The position numbers and the translations under genes were made by a program. DNA of 64,000 bases, from contig ML133457.1 in NCBI GenBank assembly GCA_003864495.1, forward strand, positions 992,001 to 1,056,000, given 5' to 3'. Position 1 is the stretch's first letter, and each line of letters opens with the position of its first letter. The notes beneath the pieces were generated by a model that did not search any database, was not told the origin of the DNA, and worked only from the letters and a program-made list of their open reading frames with translations. This stretch comes from Nemopilema nomurai. Taxonomy: Eukaryota; Cnidaria; Scyphozoa; Rhizostomeae; Rhizostomatidae. Below are positions 28,501-39,478 of this stretch, one piece after another.

Positions 28501-31500
28501 CCGTGTAAGAGCGGCCAGTAGAATCAACAGTGACAATTGTACCCTCTGATCGCTCCATTTCTTTCCTTCTTGGCAAGTAAGGTCTTGGGATGCTGTCTTT
28601 GCACATGTCAATGACAACAATGTCTTCACCTTCTCTTACAGCGATTCCACAATTACAAGAAACTTTGGCACACTTCCATGTTCGAACTTGTACCTAAAAT
28701 GTGGAAATTTGCAAATTTAGAAACGTGGTGCTAAAATCTCTTTACCGCAGCACCTGTGATACAAAGCAAACATACTTTTCTGTTCAACTCGTTTTCCTTA
28801 AAATTTTAATGTAGTGGTTGATACACTATAATGACGCATTTTAATTAAATTTGCATGTTGTCGCATTTTGTTTAATGCTTATGTCATTACCTGAAATCAT
28901 CATACCATGATCATCTGAAATCATCACCACAAGACATCTTACCTGAAATGAGTTGTCCTTTGTTTGAACAAGATGGTAATCACCTATTTGATAGTGGTGG
29001 TATAATCTGCAAGTGAAGTATTAAAAAACTAGTCACTTTCCAAAAGCTGATAATAGTCAACCCCTGTCGGAAAGAGTTCAAAAGATTTTTAGCTCTCATT
29101 TTTCACCTAAATTATATAAACATTTGACTCACCTGCAATACTGCATCAAAATCTGTTTACTAATCTTAGACCTTTTCTCACTTTAAAGATAGCCTCCTTG
29201 ATGCAACCTTAAAAACCCAATATTGACTCAAGGTTCATTATAAAACTGAGCTTGTGAAAATTCATTATGGCATCGTTATGCAAAATCCAGGATCTATTGA
29301 TTATCATTTATGTGGTTAGCTGTAACATAAAGTGACTTACAACGAGCCAAAGGTGGTGATGTGTGGATCGCCTGTGGAACTGCAGACGCCCCATTTCTTG
29401 TCAGCAACAGTTATCTGGTGAGAATAAGCATAACCACATTACCTGTTAAGGATACATTGTCATTGATTTCAATGCACTTTTTCAAATCTTACAGAAGGTT
29501 GTCACAAACGACAAAGAGAAGATGCAAGCAATAGTAGTCGGTTTTGCGACAGTGTATTCATAAGGGAAGTTGCCATCTACTTTTTGAATCCGTCTGACCA
29601 CAAAGGTAGTTTAACGAGGATCTGGACAACTTTGTTTTTATTGGCAATTCATCAGCTATACTGCATCTATATGAATAGAATCCACCTAACCTGGATATCA
29701 GGAATTTTTTTATGAGACTTCCAGCCATCCATCGTTTTTCCAATGGCTATTAGACTCATGTTAATATGGCTGTGTCTAACGGACTTGGTCGGAAAATCTG
29801 CAGCCACAGCTAAAGTACTGCTTCGCTTTAATGGGGAGTTGCTGTTTAGAAAAGGTAGGAAGCAAGAGGGCGATGCTATTCCATTGTCTGGATCGTGAAG
29901 CATTGACAGTTTGATTCCACAAATCCTGCTACCTTCTTTACACAAAATTGGTATTGTGGATTCAAAGGATAAATGGCCACTGAATCCTTCTTCCAGGTGA
30001 TGTGTCCTGTTAACAATCTAAAAAAGCTCTCAGAAGTAATTTCATTTGCCTTTTAACCATTTGGGAAATGAAAACAAGAGAGACGCTTAAATTTAACGCA
30101 TTCTACGAAAAATATCTTGCTTTAATTTTGCTATCCATCTATTATATATGTTGATGATTGAAACTGATTTTTTTATCATGCAGAACTTAAAGAACACGAA
30201 ACTAAGATACCATAACATAACATTATGTCCTTTTCTCTCTGAAATTTTACGAAGTATGTAGACATCGGAAAATAGCTAACAGCTCAGCGGAAAAAATTGA
30301 TAACCAGTTGTAGATTAAAAGCCATTAGAGGGCTTTGAGAAAAAGTCGCCAATTTACTCGAAGTTTCTTCAATAGGAGCTTTCTTCGTTTTATAAACTGG
30401 CTATTAATCCTGTCAGCTTTTATTATTTTCCAGTGTAGGCCTTCTATGCGGAGTACTGGAGGCAAAAGCACTTTAAGTATGCAGAATCTTAGCTCCGCTG
30501 TCTCGCACTACATTAGTGATGTTATAGAAACTATGGTAAGAAGCCTGCTTGGTGATTGCAAATACACCAGGTTTGCGGCTATAACTTTTTATTATCTATA
30601 ATATGGTTATGCAAGTTTATATTTGGATAACAATTGATATCATATACACAACATAATCGGAATACCAATAAGTGCTAAGGGAGTGATAAATGCAATCTTA
30701 GGCCCCGTATACACGAGAGTAAAAGGAACGGATCCAAAAGATCCGGATCTTTTAGGTACGATATGGGTACGATGCACAAGCGTTTACGCGAGATCGGATC
30801 CTAAACTATAAAGCGTTCACACGGGAACGAACCAATAGCGAATCTCTCTTTTTAAGCATGCGCAATGACAAGGTGATTGTTAATTTTCAATTTGGTGGTC
30901 TCGTTTCACTGCCGTGCCTTTGCGGATCCGTATCCACCCGTTTACACGGCGCCGATGAAGAACGGATCGAAATGTATTCGCTCTCTAATCGTACCCAAAA
31001 AGGTACCGATCTCTCCAAGAAAAGATACGGATCCTACCGTGCCTGTGTAAAAGCAAGGCCTATCGTAACCAGTTTGGGTACGGATCTATGCAGATCCGTT
31101 CCCGTGTAAACGGGGCCTTAGTGAACGTTTTGACTACTGTACCTACCCGTATTCCAGCAAAAAAGTAATTGCTCACATATATTCTGCTTTTGTTTAATGG
31201 CGAGTGTTGGTACCAACTTTGAACCGTACAAAAAAACTGAAATGAGAGGAAATTAGTTAGATGATGTTAACTCACTTTTGAAAATAAATTGCAAGTGAGT
31301 AAAATGCCTGTCATTGCAAAACGATTAAAAAGGTGTTTGCTCGAAATAAGTTTATAATTTTAGGCCCTTTCTGATTACTCTTGACGGATTATCGGTTATT
31401 GTATGTTCAGACACATCTTAGGGCCATTCAACTTGGTCAATACGACAATGTCTTATTGTTTTCAATTGAATCACCATTATTGTTCTCATTTTTCTTTATT

Positions 31501-33490
31501 CTTTTCACTGCTTAAGATGGAGGACAACGTAGACCTTACCGTGTCGCCAAGACGGAACCCTGTATTTCTGTAAAGCTCCGTCCATTTGATGACCATTTTC
31601 TCCTCGAGATTGCTTCCTTTTGCGTATACTTCATATTTGTCATGTAAACTATTATACCATGTCATTTTGAAATTCTCAGTATCTGTCGTTGCGTTTGTGG
31701 TAAAATTGCAAACAAAGGATAAACTCGTTTGTACTTTATAATGCACTTGAGGGGTTGTAAAGATGGGAAATTGCTCTAAAACATAAGACAATCGCAGCTA
31801 TTATAACTGAAAAACCTTTTTTCAACAAAACTTTGTAAAAGAAACTTAAAGCCTGGTCTTTCCAAAAAATTCGAAGTTTTGATTGAAGTTGAAAAAGCCT
31901 TACTAACGGTTGCACTTTCCATTTATTGTAAACCCTGTTGGAGAGCTGAATCCCTCGGAGCATGGAATCTCGGTGCCTGTTGGAAGTAAGTAAAGCAAAT
32001 CCTTTTGATATGGCTCCAACTCTTAAAAGGAACACTGTTTCCTGGAAAATATGCACTGCACTGTCACCTGTAACAGTTATTATCTTTTAGCATTTCCGAA
32101 CCTTATTAGATCAAATATTTCAAGCTTATCAAAATTCAGAAAAACACGAAGGCAAGTTTCACCATAGGTGAAGAAGGATGGACTAAGGAGATATAAAACA
32201 TTCGAATAATCGAAAATTCACTAATGAGTAATGAGACATACCAGCACAATACGATGCAGGAAACAATGGTCTTTTCAAGAAATAGATGTGGAAGATGTCT
32301 TCGTTCTTACGACAAAGCATGGCAAGGATAGAAATGGTTTCGATGCATTTACTGCCTTCCACATCATAGCAGGCATTCAGAGTCACTTGGGAGTTTAGTA
32401 CCTTAGGTAACGCACCACTCGCGATGTATATTGGGTTTTCAGTGCCTAAGATTGTTAAGAAATACAAAGTTAATAAAAAAATTTAAGTTGATATGTAAAA
32501 GGCTATTTTGGAATTGGGGAAATCATTGAGACACTTTCAGTAAAATGAACTGAATTTAACTTGCATCTAGTTCTACTTGCTGCAATCACAATACCTTGAA
32601 CAGGTACGACGAATTTTTGAATTATATAATCTAACAGGTCTGTATAGAGAAAGTTAATGCAAATTCTTCTGTGCAGAAAGAAAAAGTTGTTCTTCTCACT
32701 TAGACACTACTTCAAGAACACGTGAATGGAATCTGAGTGATCATACAGTCACAAGTTTCTTCGCCCATTCCAAATTGGTTTCGCTAGTGGCTCTAGTTAA
32801 AGTGTCGCTTCAGCGCTTGCAAAATCATTGTTCCAGGGTGAATACTCCATGTCAATAATAGGGTTGAGATTTTAGAGAAAAAAACATTTAGGGTCTGCGA
32901 CTTGGAGACTAAGAAAAATTCAATTTTTTGGGTCTTTCAGTATTCGGGGTCTTTCAAAATTGTAACACAATATTTGGGGGTCAACTAAAAATTGCAGTAA
33001 ATGGTAAGAAATCATGACAAACACAGATTCAGCTGGGCTTTGACGTACCACATGACATTGGTGCAACTGGTCCGTGCGGAATTTTGTTTCCAGCCTTGCT
33101 GGTAAAACGGTACCAAGTTTCCCGTATATTTGTGTCGTAACGTGACATATGTATGCTACTTATTACATGTCTAGTACTGCGTTGCCAGTTGTGTTCTACC
33201 AAGTAGTGGTCGCATGGAGATGGTTCTAAAACAAGCATAGCAACTTTAATAGTGTCAATATCACAAGAATGGACAGAAAGTACAATTTTGCAAACACAGG
33301 GCAGCATTCTGAATGCACAATTAGGCTCTAGAGATACAGATGTTTGTAAGCTTTGGCTACAAAAGCATTGCCATTCTAGATAGAGATCCTGAATGAAATA
33401 TTCTATATGATTTTACGAAGTGCAATTACACCCACCTGAATGCCAAATAGCATTGCAAATGATGAATACAAGGCACAGGTCCAACTTCAT
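22515..33490 (-). CDS. VWDE: VWDE-like type I membrane protein (D8C, vWD and EGF domains), 18 coding exons
   Basis: Exons, 5' to 3': 33436..33490, 33049..33225, 32242..32445, 31908..31976, 31540..31775, 31147..31236, 29691..30017, 29341..29414, 28943..29006, 28502..28693, 27827..28062, 27036..27480, 25722..26105, 25239..25493, 24953..25061, 24471..24566, 23198..23287, 22515..22771. They total 3,360 bases (1,119 residues) and every phase joins. Domains: signal peptide 1-18 ([18 protein letters not shown]); D8C-type region about 23-147 (WYRF, MSCGT, SYCAG); middle region with FFAGI and ESTIPIL; vWD from about 392 ([13 protein letters not shown] ... GLCGTYD); polybasic RRKRRS at 637-642, a likely furin site; EGF 774-801; Cys-rich part; Thr-rich stalk; transmembrane helix about 1062-1085; short tail. 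The order matches VWDE, but with a single EGF and a membrane anchor. Exon 12 uses an unusual GTTTGT donor. An acceptor (TTTTCAG) lies 20 bases before the ATG, implying a 5' untranslated intron. Confidence 0.88.
28408..28456. repeat. C-rich low-complexity tract in VWDE intron 10
   Basis: A run of CCCCTCC/CCCACAC repeats lies in intron 10, about 46 bases from the exon 10 donor. On the transcribed strand it is G-rich. Confidence 0.75.
30701..31117. mobile_element. MITE with TTA target duplication in VWDE intron 6
   Basis: The ends are TTA|GGCCCCGTATACACG and CGTGTAAACGGGGCC|TTA: a near-perfect inverted repeat flanked by the direct repeat TTA (30698..30700 and 31118..31120). Subterminal GGAACGGATC / GATCCGTTCC and several GATCCG-GGTACGA motifs repeat in both orientations. 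A 417-base length, no coding capacity and a three-base TTA duplication fit the Tourist/PIF-Harbinger type of MITE; the superfamily is inferred only from these traits. It sits 29 bases from the exon 6 donor. Confidence 0.7.
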
Positions 33491-33709
33491 TTCTTACGAT
33501 ATACCAGGGCCTGAAAACTATAATATTTTGCGTAAATTGATGTAAGTTAAAGTATAAATGGTTTTGTCTTGAGTGTTCAACATTCCCAATATTTTATAGC
33601 AAGCTTTATACAAAAGTGATTTCATCTCTGTCTGCTGTTAGAATATGCATGGTTACATGTAAGAAGTTCATCATTGATAAAGGTTTGTGCCTTCAAGGAA
33701 GCAAATTGT

Positions 33710-34493
33710 TTTGCGCAATTGATGGTACTTCAAAGCATCATTTGCCTTCTGTAAGCTAGATTTTTCTTTTATGATTGCTTGACTTATGATCACCTAGTAG
33801 TTTGCTTTATTCGGTGAAATTTGTGAATTAAATTCAGCTTAACTAAAACTCTTGTTTTTCAATTCACTTTTAACCTTGGGACTATTTCACTACTTGGGAC
33901 GTGAAGCGTTTCATTTCTGTTAGGACATGAAAATATAAACGTAGCAACGAGCGTTGACTATGTAAATTCAAGGCTTCCATTTTGGCTTTTCTGAATCTTC
34001 TACAAAACAAACCATCCTAATTTGTCAAGTTTAAGGGAAAGATCAAGAACCACGAAACCAAGCCAGACACAAAAATCAATTATCTAAATTCTCTACAACT
34101 TTATGAATGAAATTCAATAAACTTCCTGAGGTTAACTTCGCTTTTTTAGAGCTTGGGCAATAAGAACTTATTATTTTACTATTCTGCACGCTAATTGTAC
34201 ACTTTACTTTGTAATTATATAATTTTGCACCTAAGAATTAGAAACTCTTTCTGTCTATGGTTCATTGTCAAACGGAAATTTGAATTGGTTCTACAAACCT
34301 GAAGTTGTGTTTACCTGGAGTTTTTTATCCGTAGGTAGTGTTACGTTGTTTAACTTCAAATACCCAGTTCAATTCAAGTCACCAGACGTTGACCGTGAAA
34401 TTCAAAACTACTTCTACAAACAGAAGTTGTGAGGAGAAGTCACGTTACTTCCTGCGCAACGAGTTAAGAGAAGCTGGCGCATCAGATTTCTCC
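33710..34493. repeat. Inverted-duplication arm 1 (upstream region of VWDE)
   Basis: Read on the plus strand, this region matches the reverse complement of 38716..39228. Shared blocks include GCAATTGAT, AAAGCATCATTT, TAGTTTGCTT, GCTTAACTA-AACTCTTGTTT, CTACTTGGGACGT and CCAAACCAAGCC-like stretches, in the same order. The match is strong from 33710 to about 34080 and patchy beyond it (CGCATCAGATTTCTC near 34480). It begins about 220 bases upstream of the VWDE ATG. Confidence 0.7.
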
Positions 34494-37400
34494 TTCCCAA
34501 CAAAAAGGCAAGAATGGCGTCTCATTTGGATTGAGATGGGATTCTTTGCGCACTTCCTTTTATGGTAATGGATGAACAAAGAAAAGTAATTCAGCATGCT
34601 AATTATGCATGACAAGTTGGTGGCCTATTGGCTGACTTATCTCCTTGATATAGACTCTTTGCCTAGCTATCAGATAATAATTCGCACTTTGTCATTCCTT
34701 AAGAGTAAGCTTTTCGCATAAATTATGTGTAACTGTAGAACTTTCTACCACAGTCGAGCGCGTTGATTTTGGATTCGGTACATGACAAGCTCTGAGTTTG
34801 AGCTTACTTTTGTTTGCATAAACGGCTACCAGCAACTTCTTTACCTGTTTCTGCAACCAGTTGATTACAACTTAAGCAAATATGCTTTCGGTAGGTGGTA
34901 GCGATGTTTGAAGGAACTTGAAGGAGAAGGAAATTGGAAGCTGGTCGAGACATTTTGTGTCATAGGCCAACCTCAGGTGGAAACTCGACACCTCCACTCG
35001 TATTCAAGAATGGAGAAAAACTGTCATGCTCCAATTACAGAACAATATCAATTTCGTTTCTTTTGTCGACAATAAAAAGAAGTCTCGCAAGCATGCAAGT
35101 TGCACAGGGCAGTACTAGGCTACTCAGGAGTGTTACTCGGGTTTCTAAAAGCATAATTCAACAGAGACAGGGTTGGCTTGTATTGCATATCAAGTTATGG
35201 ACTTTGGTCATGCGTGGGGCAAATCGCTATTGAGTATCAGGCATCCTATACATGACGTAAAGTTTTTATCATAGATGTCAACAAAAGGGAATAAAGTGTG
35301 AATAGAGATAGAAATAGCTTATTTTTTTCAACCAGTTAGATTTACTGCCGGGTCTGTGGCTAAACGCGAGAATTAGCTCTTTGGGTAACATTAAAAATTA
35401 AAACTTCTGAAGATGGTGGTAGAGTATGGGTTTTGAAAAGGGGAAGTAGGGCCCAAAGTTAGCGGACCAGGGATAAGTTTTGAAGACCAGATATTGTTTT
35501 CGGTGACATTTGCCCTTGATTCTAAATTTAAGTACAACTTGGAAAATCTATAGCCGTAGAAACGAAAGGGCACATAATTTATTGAATAAAAACATAATTT
35601 CCAAAGGCAGCTAAGTGATTCCATCTAATTTGGCCTTGAAAGGTGTTATATGAAAAGCTTTCTGTCTGTGAACTCAGCAGGATCAAATTCATGGAAACAG
35701 CCTTGCTCTGAAATACTTTAGTTGTTATTCTCCAAGCGCAGTCGTTTACATGGCAACAGGGTAACATTGACAGAAGCATTAAGTTCAGCTACCTGTGGGG
35801 GTTTGTGCTAGCGTTTTCTCAGCATCTTTGATCAACGAACTGCCTCACAAGCCAATTTGACATTTTCCATAAAAGTGATTTGATCGATGAAGAGAAAAGA
35901 AATAAGGGCAGCTACTTCTAGACCCGATGACCATTTCAACTACAAAGTTTTGATAAATTTTTTCAAAAAGTTTTCACCAAAAGTTTTCTGCGTTTTGAAT
36001 AGTCATTTCCCCTCATAAAACTGCTTTTTGCAATTTTTTCGCAGCTTCAACAAAGAGCTGATTGAGCCTTGAAATCAGATTCTCAAATTTCAGTAAACAT
36101 GATATTTCATGAAAACGTTACAAGAGTACCTGCTGTTTATTGTCTTACAGTGACGTTTACAGTGGTCGCATTTCAACTTGAGCGTTGCTAGTGGACAAGT
36201 TGGCCAACAGAACCTGATTTTCCTTCGATTTCTCCACTGATCTTCGTGAGTCATTTATCAGATCACACGAGAAGAAGAAATCTTTGGCTTTCAAAGAACG
36301 GTAAGCACCCGTGCAGTGTCATGGTTCATATTGTGATTGTCTGTTTATATTGATAGCCAGGTAGCTTCTTTGGTTCCATTTCGTAGATTATTTTTGCAGC
36401 ATCCGCTGGGGACATCAATTTTACTAGCAAATTGCCGCCGAAGCCAAGACAGGGAGAGAGAAAGTCCCCTTCTTCTTATGTTTATTCAATTTGGAGTCAG
36501 ATAAACCATTAGGCCGCCAGGAAGTGGAGAAATCTCCATAGCGAGAAAGAAATCAGCAAAGCTTATAAACGTGACTTTGTTTTGGCTCCTGTATTCCGTT
36601 ATTCCGTTTTAACTATCGTCGAATCAGCTCTAATAAAATGACTCAGCCGCTTTGTACGTTGAAATGGCTACGAAAAATCTTGGTTTGCTATCAGACAGTG
36701 GGCTTCTTTGTTAAAATATTCAAAGAGCAAAAGAGTATCTTGGGCCAACTTTAAGCCACAATACATTGAGTTATTTCTGGATAAAGTGGCTGCAAAACAT
36801 GATATTGTACATCTGGCTCTAAAAAGTAATTTGCAAAAAAGTTAATTGAAATGTAGCTTCATCATTTAACAAAGAACTACTTCTATAGAGAAAATGTCCA
36901 AATCAAGCGATCATGAATAGAACTTAATGTTTCTCTATAAAGTTTTTGAAAGTTAAAAAACGTAACACGCCTAAACATCAAAAGACTTTGTGCTACAAAA
37001 CAACAAAACTTTGCAGTAACAGCAAAGAAATAGCAAGTGTTTGGTACCTGACCTTTGTTCAGATCAATACTAGGATTTGGATATTGGCAAGAAGTGTTGT
37101 GATGTACCATCTTAAAAAAACAAAGTTCCACTGTTGTGTCTAAAATTATTTTCAAAATCACAAATCAAATCAGTTTGCAACGTTCATTTCAGATGCAACA
37201 GAGGATGGAGTTGTGATGTAAATAGTCATCTTATTTTTGAATAAAAAGCTTCTTTTTGAGTCTACATAACGCGGTGGTTGCATTTTGTGAGCTACACACA
37301 AATACTAATGAAAAAGAACAATGTGCAAACAAAGTTTGGATCATGTTTGAAAATAATGAACGTTAAAAAATCTGGCATCAGGAGAGCTTGACTTTGCATT

Positions 37401-38715
37401 TCCTTGTTATTAGTGTTTTTGCAAAATACAAAGTCACTACTAAAGTGTTTTTTTATGTGAACGAACTCTTTTTAATTGCAGTATGCCTACAAGTTGCATT
37501 TTGATTAAGCTACTGCTAGGCAAGCTTAAAACGAAGAAGAGAATAGGAATCATGGAAGATTGTGCTGTGGTGTATATTGATTTTCCATTTTCTTTTAAAT
37601 TCAACCGAAATATTGGTCAGGGTTCAAGTTTGACATTGAATCTTTTCAAAATCGATATCATACTTGTTTGAAAGTTCTTGTCTGGCAATGTGTACGATGA
37701 ATACCTAACACTTTCCAAAACTTTGAAATTGGTATACTGAAATTGCCACTTTGAAATCATTTGGGAGGCCAGATTTGCTATCGCTGCGGAGTCAACGACA
37801 AAAGAAGCTGTTTGGTTAAAGCTCAAGCATGATAACGTTTTCTATTATTAATTAGCCTACTATCATTCAAATATTCAATACCAATTTTGAATTGCCTTAA
37901 TAATAGGAAAAGTGAAGATATTATTATTTGAAACTATCAGTATAAATAACCATCATTTAAAGCTATCATTTTCGTTTTTGCCCAAAAACGTAGTTGCTTT
38001 GTTGACATTAAAGACTAGGTCCACACGAAAACATAAGACAACTACTTGGCCAGAGCATGATACTTTCATTAGTATCGTTTTTGCCTTTTTGAAAACAGAT
38101 CACATGCAGATAGATCAATGACTACGTACAGATAGACGGATATCTTGTACAGGTCACCACCTAATGGTGGGCCTTCTTGTATATGCATGTCTATTAACTT
38201 GTCAACTTGCCATTCGATAATGCTCGATATGTGAGCAAAAGTTTCGTAGAACAAAAATTCATAATGGGAAGAAATAACGGAACATAATTTTTGCATATTT
38301 AAGCACTTCTTCGTCAAACACTCAACAGATCTGTGAATGACCATCCTCTTCAGCTGGCTAATCATTTTCCGACGCATCAGACGAAAAGAGCCTCAAGCAC
38401 GTGAAAATTATGATTCCGGCATTTTCTGTCATGACAATTCTTGATGTCCTACTCTCTTTGCACTCTCTCATGTTTACCAAACCATTATTTAAATCTAACA
38501 AAATTCCAACTCTTGGCCATTATTGGCTATATCATGCGCTCATTTTAGCAAAATTGTAGGACGTCCAGATGAAATGAAATAACTTTTTTGGCTGTTACGT
38601 TTGGTAAGAATTTTCGCAATAAATTTAATGAGTCAGAAATCCGTTGATTTTCAAGTCGATGGACAGATGAGAAGATTGATGACACCCTCTACCATATGGG
38701 ATGAATTTGAAGCTA
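34494..38715. other. Centre of the inverted duplication, between the two divergent genes
   Basis: About 4.2 kb between the two arms. Apart from a short reverse-transcriptase-like frame (34934..35233), I saw no gene: the frames at 37483..37671 and 37617..37826 show no family resemblance. It must contain the distal promoter elements of both genes. Confidence 0.4.
34934..35233 (+). mobile_element. Short non-LTR reverse-transcriptase remnant
   Basis: The frame contains PPLVFKNGEKLSCSNYRTIS, which resembles the RT motif of LINEs (P.FK.G....SNYRPIS). Only about 30 residues around it look related, and no catalytic motif follows. It is probably a small relic, and chance resemblance is possible. Confidence 0.4.
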
Positions 38716-39228
38716 CAGAGAAATCTGATGCGATAACTTCCTGTGACTTCGTCCGGGGAATGGTGCGACCTCTTCCTGTAAAGTTCCGCATTCAACGTTG
38801 AATCTGTCATACTTCGAAGCAAGAGATGAAGAAGATATTAATATATCATTCGAATTAAACGGAGCATAATAAGTGAATTCATTGCAGCCCGTGTAACGCC
38901 TGTGTCGGGCTTGGTTTGGTAGTTCTCGACCTTTTCCTTGAATATGATAAATTTAGATGGCTTGCCTTTCTACAACATTAAATCTTGCATCATGTTATCA
39001 AACCGGTTTGAACAGGTTTTACGTCCCAAGTAGCTAAATGGTCCTCAAGTTAAAAATAAATTAACAAACAAGAGTTCTAGTTAAGCTCACCCATTTCAAG
39101 AATTTTACTCACCTTTTCCACCAAGTGAAGCAAACTATTATAATAAAAGGAAATTCTAGCTAAATATGCAATATATGTTAGATTACAGAGGGTAAATGAT
39201 GCTTTTGAATTACGATCAATTGCATAAA
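38716..39228. repeat. Inverted-duplication arm 2 (upstream region of the D8C gene)
   Basis: Reverse-complement counterpart of 33710..34493, ending about 250 bases upstream of the plus-strand D8C gene ATG. It is shorter than arm 1 because of indels. Conservation at similar distance from both start codons suggests that promoter and first-exon sequence were duplicated with the genes. Confidence 0.7.
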
Positions 39229-39478
39229 TATGTTTCAAGTCTTTCGATAATGTAACCCTGTTTTAAAACTGCGCTGGCAAATGTAACGAGTAGCAAGATT
39301 AATAAGTTCAAAAATGGAATGATGCGAGAAGCTTTTCAATGAAAAGAAAGAATTATAAACGCAACCGGCACATCGTTGGATGGTGTAGATTGATCAATGT
39401 TGGCAGTTAAAGTTCTGGAAATTTTTTAGCTTCTTATTATTTTTATCGAAATGTATTTATTTTTATTTTTCCAGACAG

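Noticed and set aside
30858..31109. 83-residue plus-strand frame
   Set aside because: It lies wholly inside the MITE and shows no transposase motif.
31736..32056. 106-residue minus-strand frame
   Set aside because: It overlaps VWDE exon 4 in the wrong frame; the correct frame ([18 protein letters not shown]) fits both splice phases.
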